Of a stretch of DNA of 5,310 bases, positions 1-5,071 are shown one piece after another. Source of the DNA: Thermoproteota archaeon (GTDB taxonomy: Archaea > Korarchaeota > Korarchaeia > Korarchaeales > Korarchaeaceae); the NCBI GenBank assembly GCA_021158805.1, contig JAGGTZ010000170.1, positions 1 to 5,310 on the forward strand, written 5' to 3'. A program made the translations under genes and the position numbers. Numbering within the stretch: position 1 is the stretch's first letter; each line of letters begins with the position of its first letter. The notes under the pieces were generated by a model. That model saw only the letters and a list, made by a program, of their open reading frames with translations, was not told the origin of the DNA and searched no databases.

Positions 1-96
1 GGCCAGACCAAAAATAGGATGAATTATGCATTTGCTGTATATGATGCCCTTTGGAAGCTCCTCCTAATGACCCTTCCCTATGACTGGAGGACTTAA
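1..96 (+). CDS. rps5: Small ribosomal subunit protein uS5, C-terminal end (partial)
   Basis: Frame 1 is open from the first base and ends at TAA (94-96), giving 31 residues that begin GQTKNRMNYAFAVYDAL. This resembles the C-terminal region of archaeal/eukaryotic uS5, where a G-x-T-(K/R) segment is followed by N-(F/Y)-x-x-A-x-(F/Y)-(D/E)-A-L and a short tail. uS5 is a small-subunit protein at the mRNA entry site. Its position directly upstream of rpl30 matches the usual archaeal order rps5-rpl30-rpl15-secY. Only the tail is visible, so the call rests on this short match plus gene order. About 105 bases separate its stop from the preferred rpl30 start, more than is usual in this cluster. Confidence 0.72.
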   Translation, partial: GQTKNRMNYAFAVYDALWKLLLMTLPYDWRT

Positions 97-97
97 T

Positions 98-114
98 CCC
101 AAAGGGTTTTTAAT
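98..114 (+). promoter_or_regulatory. Probable archaeal promoter (BRE/TATA) for the rpl30 transcript
   Basis: A purine-rich element (AAAGGG, 101-106) runs into TTTTTAAT (107-114), a BRE/TATA-like arrangement. Two other gene starts in the window have a similar one: AAACC before TTTAAAATA near 3150, and AAAAGG before TTATATTA near 5235. A start about 25 bases downstream would fall near 136, exactly at the base of the GC-rich leader hairpin. The T-run (107-111) could also help end transcripts coming from rps5. Confidence 0.5.
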
Positions 115-135
115 CCCTAATTCTCCCTCTACAGG

Positions 136-195
136 AAGGCGCGCATCCGTTAGGCGCCCCTCGCGCACGATGTCGGGTGCGCCCTTAAGGGGTGA
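136..195 (+). promoter_or_regulatory. Structured GC-rich 5' leader of rpl30 with two alternative folds
   Basis: Fold A pairs 141-149 (GCGCATCCG) with 174-182 (CGGGTGCGC), nine pairs including one G-U. It extends through a bulged C140 by 136-139 with 183-186, giving 13 pairs in all. Inside it, 154-157 can pair with 163-166. Fold B instead pairs 138-142 with 154-158 (GGCGC/GCGCC) and 163-168 with 177-182 (GCGCAC/GTGCGC). The folds exclude each other because they share 138-142 and 177-182. The ribosome-binding site GGGGTGA (189-195) follows directly, and CCCTT (182-186) can also pair with AAGGG (187-191), so access to it could depend on the fold. The pairings are visible in the sequence; a regulatory role is an inference. 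No known riboswitch or ribosomal-protein leader is recognised. Confidence 0.5.
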
Positions 196-200
196 TTGCG

Positions 201-680
201 TTGGAAGAGGTCCCTTTAATGGCTGTGGTCAGGATAAGAGGGCGTGTTGACATAAAACCTGATATCAGGTATACCCTAGATATGCTTCATATAAGGAGGA
301 AGTTCTGGGCTACTATAATACCGCTGACTCCTTCCTACAGGGGAATGCTTCATAAAGTCAAAGATTACACGACTTATGGTGAGATAAGTAGGGACACGCT
401 GATAGAGCTTCTCAGGAATAGGGGAGAACTTACAAATGGTGGGAAATTGACCGATAGTTGGCTTAAAGAAAATACCGAGTTCTCTACCATAGAAGAGCTG
501 GCTGATGCGTTAATTTCAGGAAAGGCGAGGCTTCATAAGTTGGAGTGGTTAAAACCATACTTCAGATTGACCCCTCCGAAAGGAGGATTTAAAAGGACAA
601 CTAAGAGGGCATGGACGGACGGGGGTGAATTGGGGTACAGAGGAGATGAAATAAATAAGCTACTTAGGAGGATGATATGA
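201..680 (+). CDS. rpl30: Large ribosomal subunit protein uL30
   Basis: This encodes uL30 of the archaeal/eukaryotic long type, about 159 residues from this start, a large-subunit rRNA-binding protein. Recognisable parts are the N-terminal strand AVVRIRGRV, the block PSYRGMLHKVKDYTTYGEI in the first third, and the C-terminal end with PPKGGFK and GELGYRGDEINKLLRRM, which is characteristic of archaeal uL30. The start is uncertain. TTG at 201 has the strong site GGGGTGA (189-195) five bases upstream and is preferred. GTG at 192 lies inside that site. ATG at 219 has a weaker GAGGT (207-211) and would give 153 residues, also close to the family length. The stop overlaps the rpl15 start (ATGA), so the two are translationally coupled. 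The function call is secure. Confidence 0.95.
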   Translation: MEEVPLMAVVRIRGRVDIKPDIRYTLDMLHIRRKFWATIIPLTPSYRGMLHKVKDYTTYGEISRDTLIELLRNRGELTNGGKLTDSWLKENTEFSTIEELADALISGKARLHKLEWLKPYFRLTPPKGGFKRTTKRAWTDGGELGYRGDEINKLLRRMI

Positions 681-1147
681 TGCGTACTATTCCTAGGAGG
701 AGGAAGAAAAGTAGGAAGCTCAGAGGGTATAGACTGCATGGATATGGTCAGCAAAGGCAGCATAGGAGGAGTGGTAGAAGGGGTGGTTTCGGAAAAGCTG
801 GACGGAAGAAGCATCTCTGGACCTGGGTAACCGCATACTGGCCAGATTACTTTGGAAGGGGAAGGAGAGGATTCAAGAGACCGAGGGCTGTTACTAGGGA
901 GGTAAGGTCCATAAACGTTGGCGAGCTGGAGAAGCTACTACCGGATCTAATTGCCCTAGGATATGCTCAACAACATGAGAATGGTAAGATAGAGGTAAAC
1001 CTAGAAGAAGCGGGTTATGATAAGCTCTTGGGGAGAGGGGAGGCACGAAAACCCCTAATCGTCAAGGTACCTTCAGCATCAGATAACGCCGTGAGAAAGA
1101 TAGAAGAGGCTGGGGGATCGGTAATCATCGGTAAATCGGGAGCATAG
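677..1147 (+). CDS. rpl15: Large ribosomal subunit protein uL15
   Basis: This encodes a 156-residue uL15, a large-subunit assembly protein that threads a basic N-terminal tail into the rRNA core. The N-terminal 70 residues are very rich in Arg, Lys and Gly, with RRRKKSRKLRG at 7-17, HRRSGRRGG at 29-37 and the aromatic KHLWTW at 45-50, all typical of archaeal uL15. The C-terminal half is a globular alpha/beta domain ending in IEEAGGSVIIG. The start overlaps the rpl30 stop by four bases. AGGAGG (666-671) lies five bases before ATG 677 and eight before the second in-frame ATG at 680, so either Met can start the protein. secY begins 11 bases after the stop, as in most archaeal spc clusters. Confidence 0.95.
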   Translation: MMRTIPRRRKKSRKLRGYRLHGYGQQRQHRRSGRRGGFGKAGRKKHLWTWVTAYWPDYFGRGRRGFKRPRAVTREVRSINVGELEKLLPDLIALGYAQQHENGKIEVNLEEAGYDKLLGRGEARKPLIVKVPSASDNAVRKIEEAGGSVIIGKSGA

Positions 1148-1158
1148 GGTGATGTTCT

Positions 1159-2556
1159 ATGAGTCTAGTCAGGGAACTCTTTTCTAAGATGAATAGAGCT
1201 ATCCCTGAGGTGGAAAAGCCGAAACAGATGCCTTCTCTCAAGGAAAAATTGCTATGGACAGCAATAGTACTCCTCGTATATTTCTTCTTGACAGAGGTTC
1301 CGCTTTATGGTCTACCCCGTGGTGGACTTGACTACTTAGCTGAGCTGAGGGTAATCTTCGCAGGTGCTCAAGGCAGTATAGTTGAGCTTGGAATAGGACC
1401 TATAGTGACAGCTGGTATAGTGCTGGAGCTACTCGTTGGTAGTAAGATCATACAGCTAGACCTCACCGATCCAGAAGACAGGAAATTCTTCCAAGAGGCT
1501 CAGAGGGTTGCTGCCATCTTCTTCATATTGTTTGAGACATCTGCTTATGCAATAGGTGGCAGGTTCGGTTCACTAACTATGGAGCAAACATTGCTAGCCA
1601 TAGCACAGCTTTCATTGGGTAGCTTTCTACTTATGATGTTAGATGACTTAGTAAGTAAATGGGGAATTGGAAGTGGAATAAGTCTCTTCATATTAGCAGG
1701 GGTAGCTCAGAGGGTATTATGGGGAGCTTTATCCCCTAAGACAACTCAAGGAAGGTATGTGGGGGTTATCCCGGCGCTCTTAACCGAAGGAGCGGGTGCG
1801 CTGTATAGAGGTTACCTCCCTGACCTATTAGGGCTTATCGCCACGTTTGTCGTATTCATCGCTGTAGTATGGGCCTATGAGGTCAAAATAAATGTCCCAA
1901 TCGCTCATACAATGTATGGAGGGTATAGAACGAAGTATCCCATAAGACTGCTTTACGTAAGCAACGTTCCGATAATATTCGCTTCTGCTCTACTTGGCGA
2001 TGTAGATATAATGGCTAAAATAGTCTGGTCTAGAGTTGGATCGAATCCCGAGGGCTGGCTCAAATATCTAGTAGACTTTCTAGGTAAGTACGAGGCTGAT
2101 CCCATTTCCGGGACAATTAGACCTGTTTCCGGACTGGCATATTACTTAGCAATGCCAAGGGGGCCTGAAGTTCTGATCGAAGACCCTATTAGAGCAATCG
2201 TATATTTAGTGATCTTAGTTGGGGCTTGTGTAGCATTCGCTAAAATATGGGTAATAACTGCAGGGATGGACCCAAGGTCCGTCTCAGAACAGCTAGTTAA
2301 GCAAGGGATAGTGGTGCCCGGTAGGAGATCTACAGCTAGGGTCATGGCTAAGACTATAGAGAAGTACATAGAGGCGGTTACCTATCTAGGCGGATTTGTT
2401 GTCGGTCTATTGGCAGCAATAGCAAACTTCTCAGGCGCTCTAGGGACAGGAAGTGGTATACTTCTGGCTGTAACAATAGTAGCTGGCTTCTACGAGACAC
2501 TGGCTCGCGAACGCGCTCTAGAGATGTATCCAAGGCTCAAGAGATTTATAGGGTGA
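1159..2556 (+). CDS. secY: Preprotein translocase channel subunit SecY (Sec61 alpha)
   Basis: This 465-residue polytopic protein is the pore subunit of the SecYE-beta translocon in the cytoplasmic membrane. Ten membrane segments can be placed roughly at 31-50, 74-97, 117-137, 143-162, 171-190, 222-240, 265-285, 344-367, 405-424 and 428-446. The segment near 64-73 (RVIFAGAQGS) is the plug helix, followed by conserved ELGIGPIVTAGI. Other family marks are GIGSGISLFI (169-178), KINVPIAH (243-250), YPIRLLYVSNVPIIFA (260-275) and the cytosolic loop DPRSVSEQLVKQGIVVPGRR (371-390), which contacts the ribosome. The length is normal for archaeal SecY. GGGTGAT (1147-1153) begins at the last base of the rpl15 stop and serves ATG 1159. 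Ribosome proteins upstream and an insertase-like gene downstream fit its role in co-translational export. Confidence 0.97.
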   Translation: MSLVRELFSKMNRAIPEVEKPKQMPSLKEKLLWTAIVLLVYFFLTEVPLYGLPRGGLDYLAELRVIFAGAQGSIVELGIGPIVTAGIVLELLVGSKIIQLDLTDPEDRKFFQEAQRVAAIFFILFETSAYAIGGRFGSLTMEQTLLAIAQLSLGSFLLMMLDDLVSKWGIGSGISLFILAGVAQRVLWGALSPKTTQGRYVGVIPALLTEGAGALYRGYLPDLLGLIATFVVFIAVVWAYEVKINVPIAHTMYGGYRTKYPIRLLYVSNVPIIFASALLGDVDIMAKIVWSRVGSNPEGWLKYLVDFLGKYEADPISGTIRPVSGLAYYLAMPRGPEVLIEDPIRAIVYLVILVGACVAFAKIWVITAGMDPRSVSEQLVKQGIVVPGRRSTARVMAKTIEKYIEAVTYLGGFVVGLLAAIANFSGALGTGSGILLAVTIVAGFYETLARERALEMYPRLKRFIG

Positions 2557-2563
2557 ACATACC

Positions 2564-3070
2564 ATGCTATCCCTGGACTTAATCCTCTTTCCACCTGGCT
2601 CGATTCTCTTCCTGATGGTGTTAGCATTCGTGATAAGCCTCTCTATAAACCTGATTAACAAAAAGCAGATCGACTACAACAGAATGAGAGAGTTACAGAA
2701 AATCATAAATGAGTATACAAAGCTACAGAGGGAAGCACTAAAAGATCCCGAGAACAAGAAGTTAAAGAAAAAACTGGACAGGATGAAACCTCAATTTGAT
2801 GCCGCTAGGTCAGAAATGTCCAAGATGAACCTTAAGCCCATGCTATATACGACTCTACCAATACTCATCATCTTTTGGGCCTTAGGTAGCTTCTACTCAG
2901 AAATTCCAGTAGCTAAGCTTCCCTTCCCTCTACCTTTCATATTAGATTACTTCCATGGGAGTAGTGCGCTCTCTAATCAAGTAGTGGGTTACTTAGGCTT
3001 CTATATAGTATGCTCCTTCCTCTTCTCCATGATCCTTCAGAGAATACTCGGAACGTCATTAACACAGTAA
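2564..3070 (+). CDS. EMC3/TMCO1-like (DUF106) Oxa1-superfamily membrane protein
   Basis: This 168-residue protein has one membrane segment near 12-31, a long charged probably coiled-coil stretch at about 36-87 (many Lys, Glu, Arg, with repeated hydrophobics), then membrane segments near 93-111 and 140-161. This N-terminal helix, cytosolic coiled coil and two-helix plan is that of the archaeal DUF106 proteins, related to eukaryotic EMC3 and TMCO1 and to YidC/Oxa1 insertases. The family is thought to help insert membrane proteins. Position right after secY is common in archaea and supports the call. The ribosome site GGGTGA (2551-2556) contains the secY stop codon, and only seven bases separate the genes, so they are very likely co-transcribed and coupled. 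The biochemical function is known only by family analogy. Confidence 0.85.
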   Translation: MLSLDLILFPPGSILFLMVLAFVISLSINLINKKQIDYNRMRELQKIINEYTKLQREALKDPENKKLKKKLDRMKPQFDAARSEMSKMNLKPMLYTTLPILIIFWALGSFYSEIPVAKLPFPLPFILDYFHGSSALSNQVVGYLGFYIVCSFLFSMILQRILGTSLTQ

Positions 3071-3140
3071 TTACTTCAGGGCGGTTAGGCAAGCTCAAAG
3101 GTATGGTTCTACAAGGTCGAGGAGTTACCACTGAGAACTG

Positions 3141-3158
3141 GAGAAACCTTTAAAATAC
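3141..3158 (+). promoter_or_regulatory. Promoter (BRE/TATA) for the rpl34e-rpl14e-cbf5 transcript
   Basis: GAGAAACC (3141-3148) followed by TTTAAAATAC (3149-3158) is a good BRE plus TATA box. A start about 25 bases downstream lies near 3177, just before the ribosome site GGAGGTG (3184-3190). It lies in the 127-base non-coding gap after the EMC3-like gene. I see no other gene or clear terminator in that gap (3071-3197). Confidence 0.65.
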
Positions 3159-3183
3159 AACAATGGATTGGTAGCCCGGCCAC

Positions 3184-3190
3184 GGAGGTG
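3184..3190 (+). promoter_or_regulatory. Ribosome-binding site that decides the rpl34e start
   Basis: GGAGGTG is the best Shine-Dalgarno match in the window and lies seven bases before TTG 3198. An upstream in-frame TTG at 3168 has no such site and would lie upstream of the transcription start predicted from the TATA box. Confidence 0.7.
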
Positions 3191-3197
3191 CAATCCC

Positions 3198-3506
3198 TTG
3201 ATAATTCGAGACATCAATAAGAGAGGTCGTAGAAGGCGATTAAAGAAGTCAAGAGTAGCTGTTAAAACTCCAGGAGGAAGAACTGTCTACCATTATAGAC
3301 ACAAGAAACATTCGGTAGCTAAATGTGCTAAATGCGGTTCTCCCCTAAATGCGACCCCTACCGGGCCCAGATCCGTTATCGCAAAATTACCAAAAAGCCA
3401 AAGAAGGCCTAATAGACCATATGGAGGGAACCTCTGTCCTAGCTGCCTCCGTGAGCTTATGATATCTAAAGTTATAGAGGAGGGAATGTCCCTCCTAGCG
3501 TCCTAA
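3198..3506 (+). CDS. rpl34e: Large ribosomal subunit protein eL34 (zinc ribbon)
   Basis: This encodes eL34, a large-subunit protein found in archaea and eukaryotes but not bacteria. It has 102 residues from TTG 3198. Motifs are the basic N-terminus (KRGRRRRLKKSR), the family signature TPGGRTVYHYRHKK (24-37), a zinc ribbon from C43-x2-C46 and C80-x2-C83, and LPKSQRRPNRPYGGNLC (64-80), which is very typical of archaeal eL34. The TTG start is chosen because of GGAGGTG upstream and the TATA-predicted transcript start; beginning at 3168 would add ten residues. Many archaea have adenylate kinase or cytidylate kinase genes next to rpl34e, and neither is present here. The last codons form part of a hairpin chain that runs towards rpl14e. 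Confidence 0.93.
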   Translation: MIIRDINKRGRRRRLKKSRVAVKTPGGRTVYHYRHKKHSVAKCAKCGSPLNATPTGPRSVIAKLPKSQRRPNRPYGGNLCPSCLRELMISKVIEEGMSLLAS

Positions 3507-3532
3507 GGGACGCTCCCTTACTCGCGAGAGGG
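3478..3532 (+). repeat. Three flush hairpins spanning the rpl34e end and the rpl14e ribosome site
   Basis: Hairpin 1 pairs AGGAGGGA (3478-3485) with TCCCTCCT (3489-3496), eight perfect pairs around ATG. Hairpin 2 pairs AGCGTCC (3497-3503) with GGACGCT (3508-3514), seven perfect pairs around TAAG, which contains the rpl34e stop. Hairpin 3 pairs CCCT (3515-3518) with AGGG (3529-3532) and encloses the palindrome CTCGCGAG (3521-3528). No base separates one hairpin from the next. A competing stem TAAGGGA/TCCCTTA (3504-3510 with 3514-3520) would break hairpins 2 and 3. Hairpin 3 covers the first G residues of the rpl14e ribosome site (GGGGGTG, 3530-3536). No T-run follows, so this is not an obvious terminator. 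A role in controlling rpl14e translation or in RNA processing is an inference. Confidence 0.6.
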
Positions 3533-3541
3533 GGTGTTTAA

Positions 3542-3874
3542 ATGGCTGTTATAGAGGTTGGAAGGGTTTGTAGGAAGATCGCCGGTAGAGAGGCCGGCAG
3601 GCTATGCGTTGTTGTGAGGATAGTAGACGACAACTTTGTCGAGGTGACAGGGCCTAAGGAACTTACAGGCGTTAGAAGGAGGAGATCTAATGTTAAGCAC
3701 CTCGTTCCGCTGCCTGTGAAGCTAGAGATCTCCGAGGGAGCAGGTGATGATGAAGTCTTAGAGGCCCTTAAGAACACAGATCTCTATCCTAAACTCCTAG
3801 AAGAGAAGGAAAAAAGGGAGGGGAAGGGGAAGAAAGGGAAGGAATCAGCTGAAGAGAGTGAGGGAACTGCTTGA
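3542..3874 (+). CDS. rpl14e: Large ribosomal subunit protein eL14
   Basis: This encodes eL14, 110 residues, an archaeal/eukaryotic large-subunit protein with an N-terminal SH3-like (KOW-type) barrel. The family pattern is clear: EVGRVCRKIAGREAGRLCVVVRIVDDNFVEVTGP (5-38), RRRRSNVKHLVPLPVKLEI (45-63) and a helical end with ALKNTDLYPKL. Residues from about 86 on are a Lys/Glu/Gly-rich extension that looks disordered, and it makes the protein somewhat longer than the roughly 95 residues common in archaea. It is encoded by a 46-base all-purine tract. ATG 3542 follows GGGGGTG (3530-3536) at five bases. The stop overlaps the cbf5 TTG start by four bases (TTGA), the frequent archaeal rpl14e-cbf5 pairing. 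Confidence 0.93.
   Translation: MAVIEVGRVCRKIAGREAGRLCVVVRIVDDNFVEVTGPKELTGVRRRRSNVKHLVPLPVKLEISEGAGDDEVLEALKNTDLYPKLLEEKEKREGKGKKGKESAEESEGTA
3799..3844 (+). repeat. 46-base homopurine tract encoding the eL14 C-terminal extension
   Basis: Every base from 3799 to 3844 on the + strand is A or G, with several GGGAGGGG-like cores. It encodes the Glu/Lys/Gly-rich tail of eL14 (about residues 87-101). Such tracts can slip during replication and contain internal Shine-Dalgarno look-alikes. No regulatory role is shown. Confidence 0.7.
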
Positions 3875-4854
3875 GCACGGTAGATGAGGAGCTAATAGTC
3901 AAGAGTCCAGCAGAGCCAGGCCCATATGGCTACAGGCCTCATGAGAGGCCCCTTCCTTTTTACATTGACCATGGAGTAATAAACTTGGATAAGCCGAGAG
4001 GCCCGACCTCCCATACTGTAACTAGGTTAGTCAAGAGAATACTGGAATATCCAGGAAAAATAGGACACTGTGGAACTCTAGATCCTAAGGTCTCAGGTGT
4101 GCTCCCGATAGTCTTAGGAAATGCAACTAAGCTGAGTAGGCTGATAGCTGGCTCCGATAAAGAGTATATAGGGGTCCTCTACATTCATGGAGAGATAGAA
4201 GAAGAGGAACTACTCCACGCCCTTGAGAAGTTCACAGGACCTATCTTTCAAAGACCCCCGGTTAAATCAGCAGTCAAGAGAAGCCTTAGAGTGAGGAGGG
4301 TATACTCGATAGATCTCCTTGAGAGTGAGGGTAGGTTCCATCTGCTGAAGGTACACGTTGAATCTGGTACTTACATAAGGAAGCTATTCTATGATATAGG
4401 GGAGTTTCTTGGTGTTGGAGGAAGCATGAGGGAGCTTAGAAGGATTAGATCGGGGGGATTTAACGAGAGAGATAGCATAACTCTTGAAGAACTATTTGAT
4501 GCCTATAGAAAGTGGAAAAAAGATGGGGATGAGCAACCACTGAGGAGAGCTATACTCCCCCTGGAAACAGTAATTGTAGGTATGCCTAAGGTTATAGTGA
4601 AGGATAGTGCCGTAGCATCGATCACACATGGTGCATCATTAAAAGTCAGAGGAATAAGTTCCTTATCTAGGGGAATAAAGAAGGGATCCCTCGTAGCTAT
4701 AATGTCTTTGAAGGGAGAACTGATTGCGATAGGAAGGTCTGTCTTAAGTGCAGATGATATAGTAGAACTAGATAGTGGTATAGCTGTGGAGATAGAGAGG
4801 GTAGTAATGCCTAGGGACCTGTATCCTCCCATGTGGAGGCGCAGGTCAACATAG
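3871..4854 (+). CDS. cbf5: tRNA/rRNA pseudouridine synthase Cbf5 (dyskerin/TruB family)
   Basis: Cbf5 is the catalytic subunit of H/ACA ribonucleoproteins, converting guide-selected rRNA uridines to pseudouridine with Nop10, Gar1 and L7Ae. It can also make tRNA Psi55 without a guide. The 327 residues are of normal archaeal length. The catalytic domain shows GVINLDKPRGPTSHTV (35-50), GHCGTLDPKVSGVLP (65-79) with the catalytic Asp at D71, the active-site Tyr in KEYIG (Y99), RPPVKSAVKR (128-137) and VESGTYIRKLFYDIG (163-177). A C-terminal PUA domain spans about 239-313 and binds the ACA or CCA end. Position 67 is Cys where many archaea have Gly; eukaryotic enzymes have Ser there, so activity should hold. 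The TTG start overlaps the rpl14e stop and follows GTGAGGG (3858-3864); no other plausible start precedes the conserved region. Confidence 0.96.
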   Translation: MSTVDEELIVKSPAEPGPYGYRPHERPLPFYIDHGVINLDKPRGPTSHTVTRLVKRILEYPGKIGHCGTLDPKVSGVLPIVLGNATKLSRLIAGSDKEYIGVLYIHGEIEEEELLHALEKFTGPIFQRPPVKSAVKRSLRVRRVYSIDLLESEGRFHLLKVHVESGTYIRKLFYDIGEFLGVGGSMRELRRIRSGGFNERDSITLEELFDAYRKWKKDGDEQPLRRAILPLETVIVGMPKVIVKDSAVASITHGASLKVRGISSLSRGIKKGSLVAIMSLKGELIAIGRSVLSADDIVELDSGIAVEIERVVMPRDLYPPMWRRRST

Positions 4855-4877
4855 ACATCTAAATCAGATGCGCAACC

Positions 4878-4885
4878 ATTAAATT
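4878..4885 (+). promoter_or_regulatory. Possible TATA box for tRNA-Ser
   Basis: ATTAAATT, preceded by CAACC, resembles the other BRE/TATA elements in the window. It predicts a start near 4907, which would give a 5' leader of about 30 bases before the tRNA for RNase P to remove. The tRNA could equally be part of the cbf5 transcript. Confidence 0.4.
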
Positions 4886-4890
4886 CCCCA

Positions 4891-4932
4891 TATGATGAAT
4901 CATAGTCTGGGAGCCCAGCCCAAGTATCTCCC
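4891..4932 (+). repeat. Short inverted repeats between cbf5 and tRNA-Ser
   Basis: TATGAT-GA-ATCATA (4891-4904) is a perfect six-base inverted repeat just downstream of the TATA-like box. CTGGG-AG-CCCAG (4907-4918) follows two bases later, and GGGAG (4909-4913) can alternatively pair with CTCCC (4928-4932). A five-base stem (4856-4860 with 4866-4870) also lies just after the cbf5 stop. The first could be an operator, the second part of the tRNA leader. All are short and may be chance. Confidence 0.4.
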
Positions 4933-4937
4933 AAGTA

Positions 4938-5025
4938 GCCGGGGTGCCCTAGCCCGGAAGGGGGCTGGCCTGGAGAGCCAGTGGCCCATTGGGCCGCGTG
5001 GGTTCAAATCCCACCCCCGGCGCCA
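4938..5025 (+). tRNA. tRNA-Ser (anticodon GGA), CCA encoded, no intron
   Basis: All arms of a type II tRNA are present. The acceptor GCCGGGG (4938-4944) pairs with CCCCGGC (5015-5021). The D arm has CCC (4947-4949) with GGG (4961-4963). The anticodon stem CTGGC (4965-4969) pairs with GCCAG (4977-4981) around loop CTGGAGA, with anticodon GGA at 4972-4974. The long variable arm GGCCC-ATT-GGGCC (4983-4995) is the hallmark of tRNA-Ser. The T arm GTGGG (4998-5002) pairs with CCCAC (5010-5014) around TTCAAAT. The discriminator is G5022, as archaeal seryl-tRNA synthetase expects, and the gene encodes CCA (5023-5025). It reads UCC and UCU codons. There is no intron. Confidence 0.97.
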
Positions 5026-5033
5026 TATAGCTA

Positions 5034-5057
5034 AACTACAGTTAAGGTAGTTAAAAG
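5034..5057 (+). promoter_or_regulatory. tRNA trailer inverted repeat overlapping a TATA-like box
   Basis: AACTAC (5034-5039) and GTAGTT (5047-5052) form a six-base inverted repeat nine bases after the tRNA. Its right arm runs into GTTAAAAG (5050-5057), which looks like a weak TATA box and would predict a start near 5078, close to the 5' side of the nested hairpin that follows. It may be a tRNA processing or termination structure, or the promoter of a small RNA. Confidence 0.3.
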
Positions 5058-5071
5058 CTGCCCGACCACCT

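Noticed and set aside
533..814. Open frame on the minus strand across the rpl30/rpl15 junction
   Set aside because: It is a shadow of the two ribosomal protein genes. Its Ser/Pro/Thr-rich composition mirrors their Arg/Gly codons, and no family is recognised.
2142..2369. Minus-strand open frame inside secY
   Set aside because: It lies antisense to a well-conserved SecY loop, with no sign of its own constraint.
3504..3520. TAAGGGA-CGC-TCCCTTA as an intrinsic terminator of rpl34e
   Set aside because: No T-run follows, and rpl14e begins 21 bases later, apparently on the same transcript.
3538..3777. Minus-strand open frame opposite rpl14e
   Set aside because: It is the reverse shadow of a clear eL14 gene, low in complexity and without a recognisable domain.
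4892..4898. ATGATGA matching the C box of a C/D guide RNA
   Set aside because: No CTGA D box or D'/C' pair follows at the expected spacing before the tRNA.
4503..4934. Minus-strand open frame opposite the cbf5 end
   Set aside because: It covers the Cbf5 PUA domain in antisense; no ribosome site or domain is visible.
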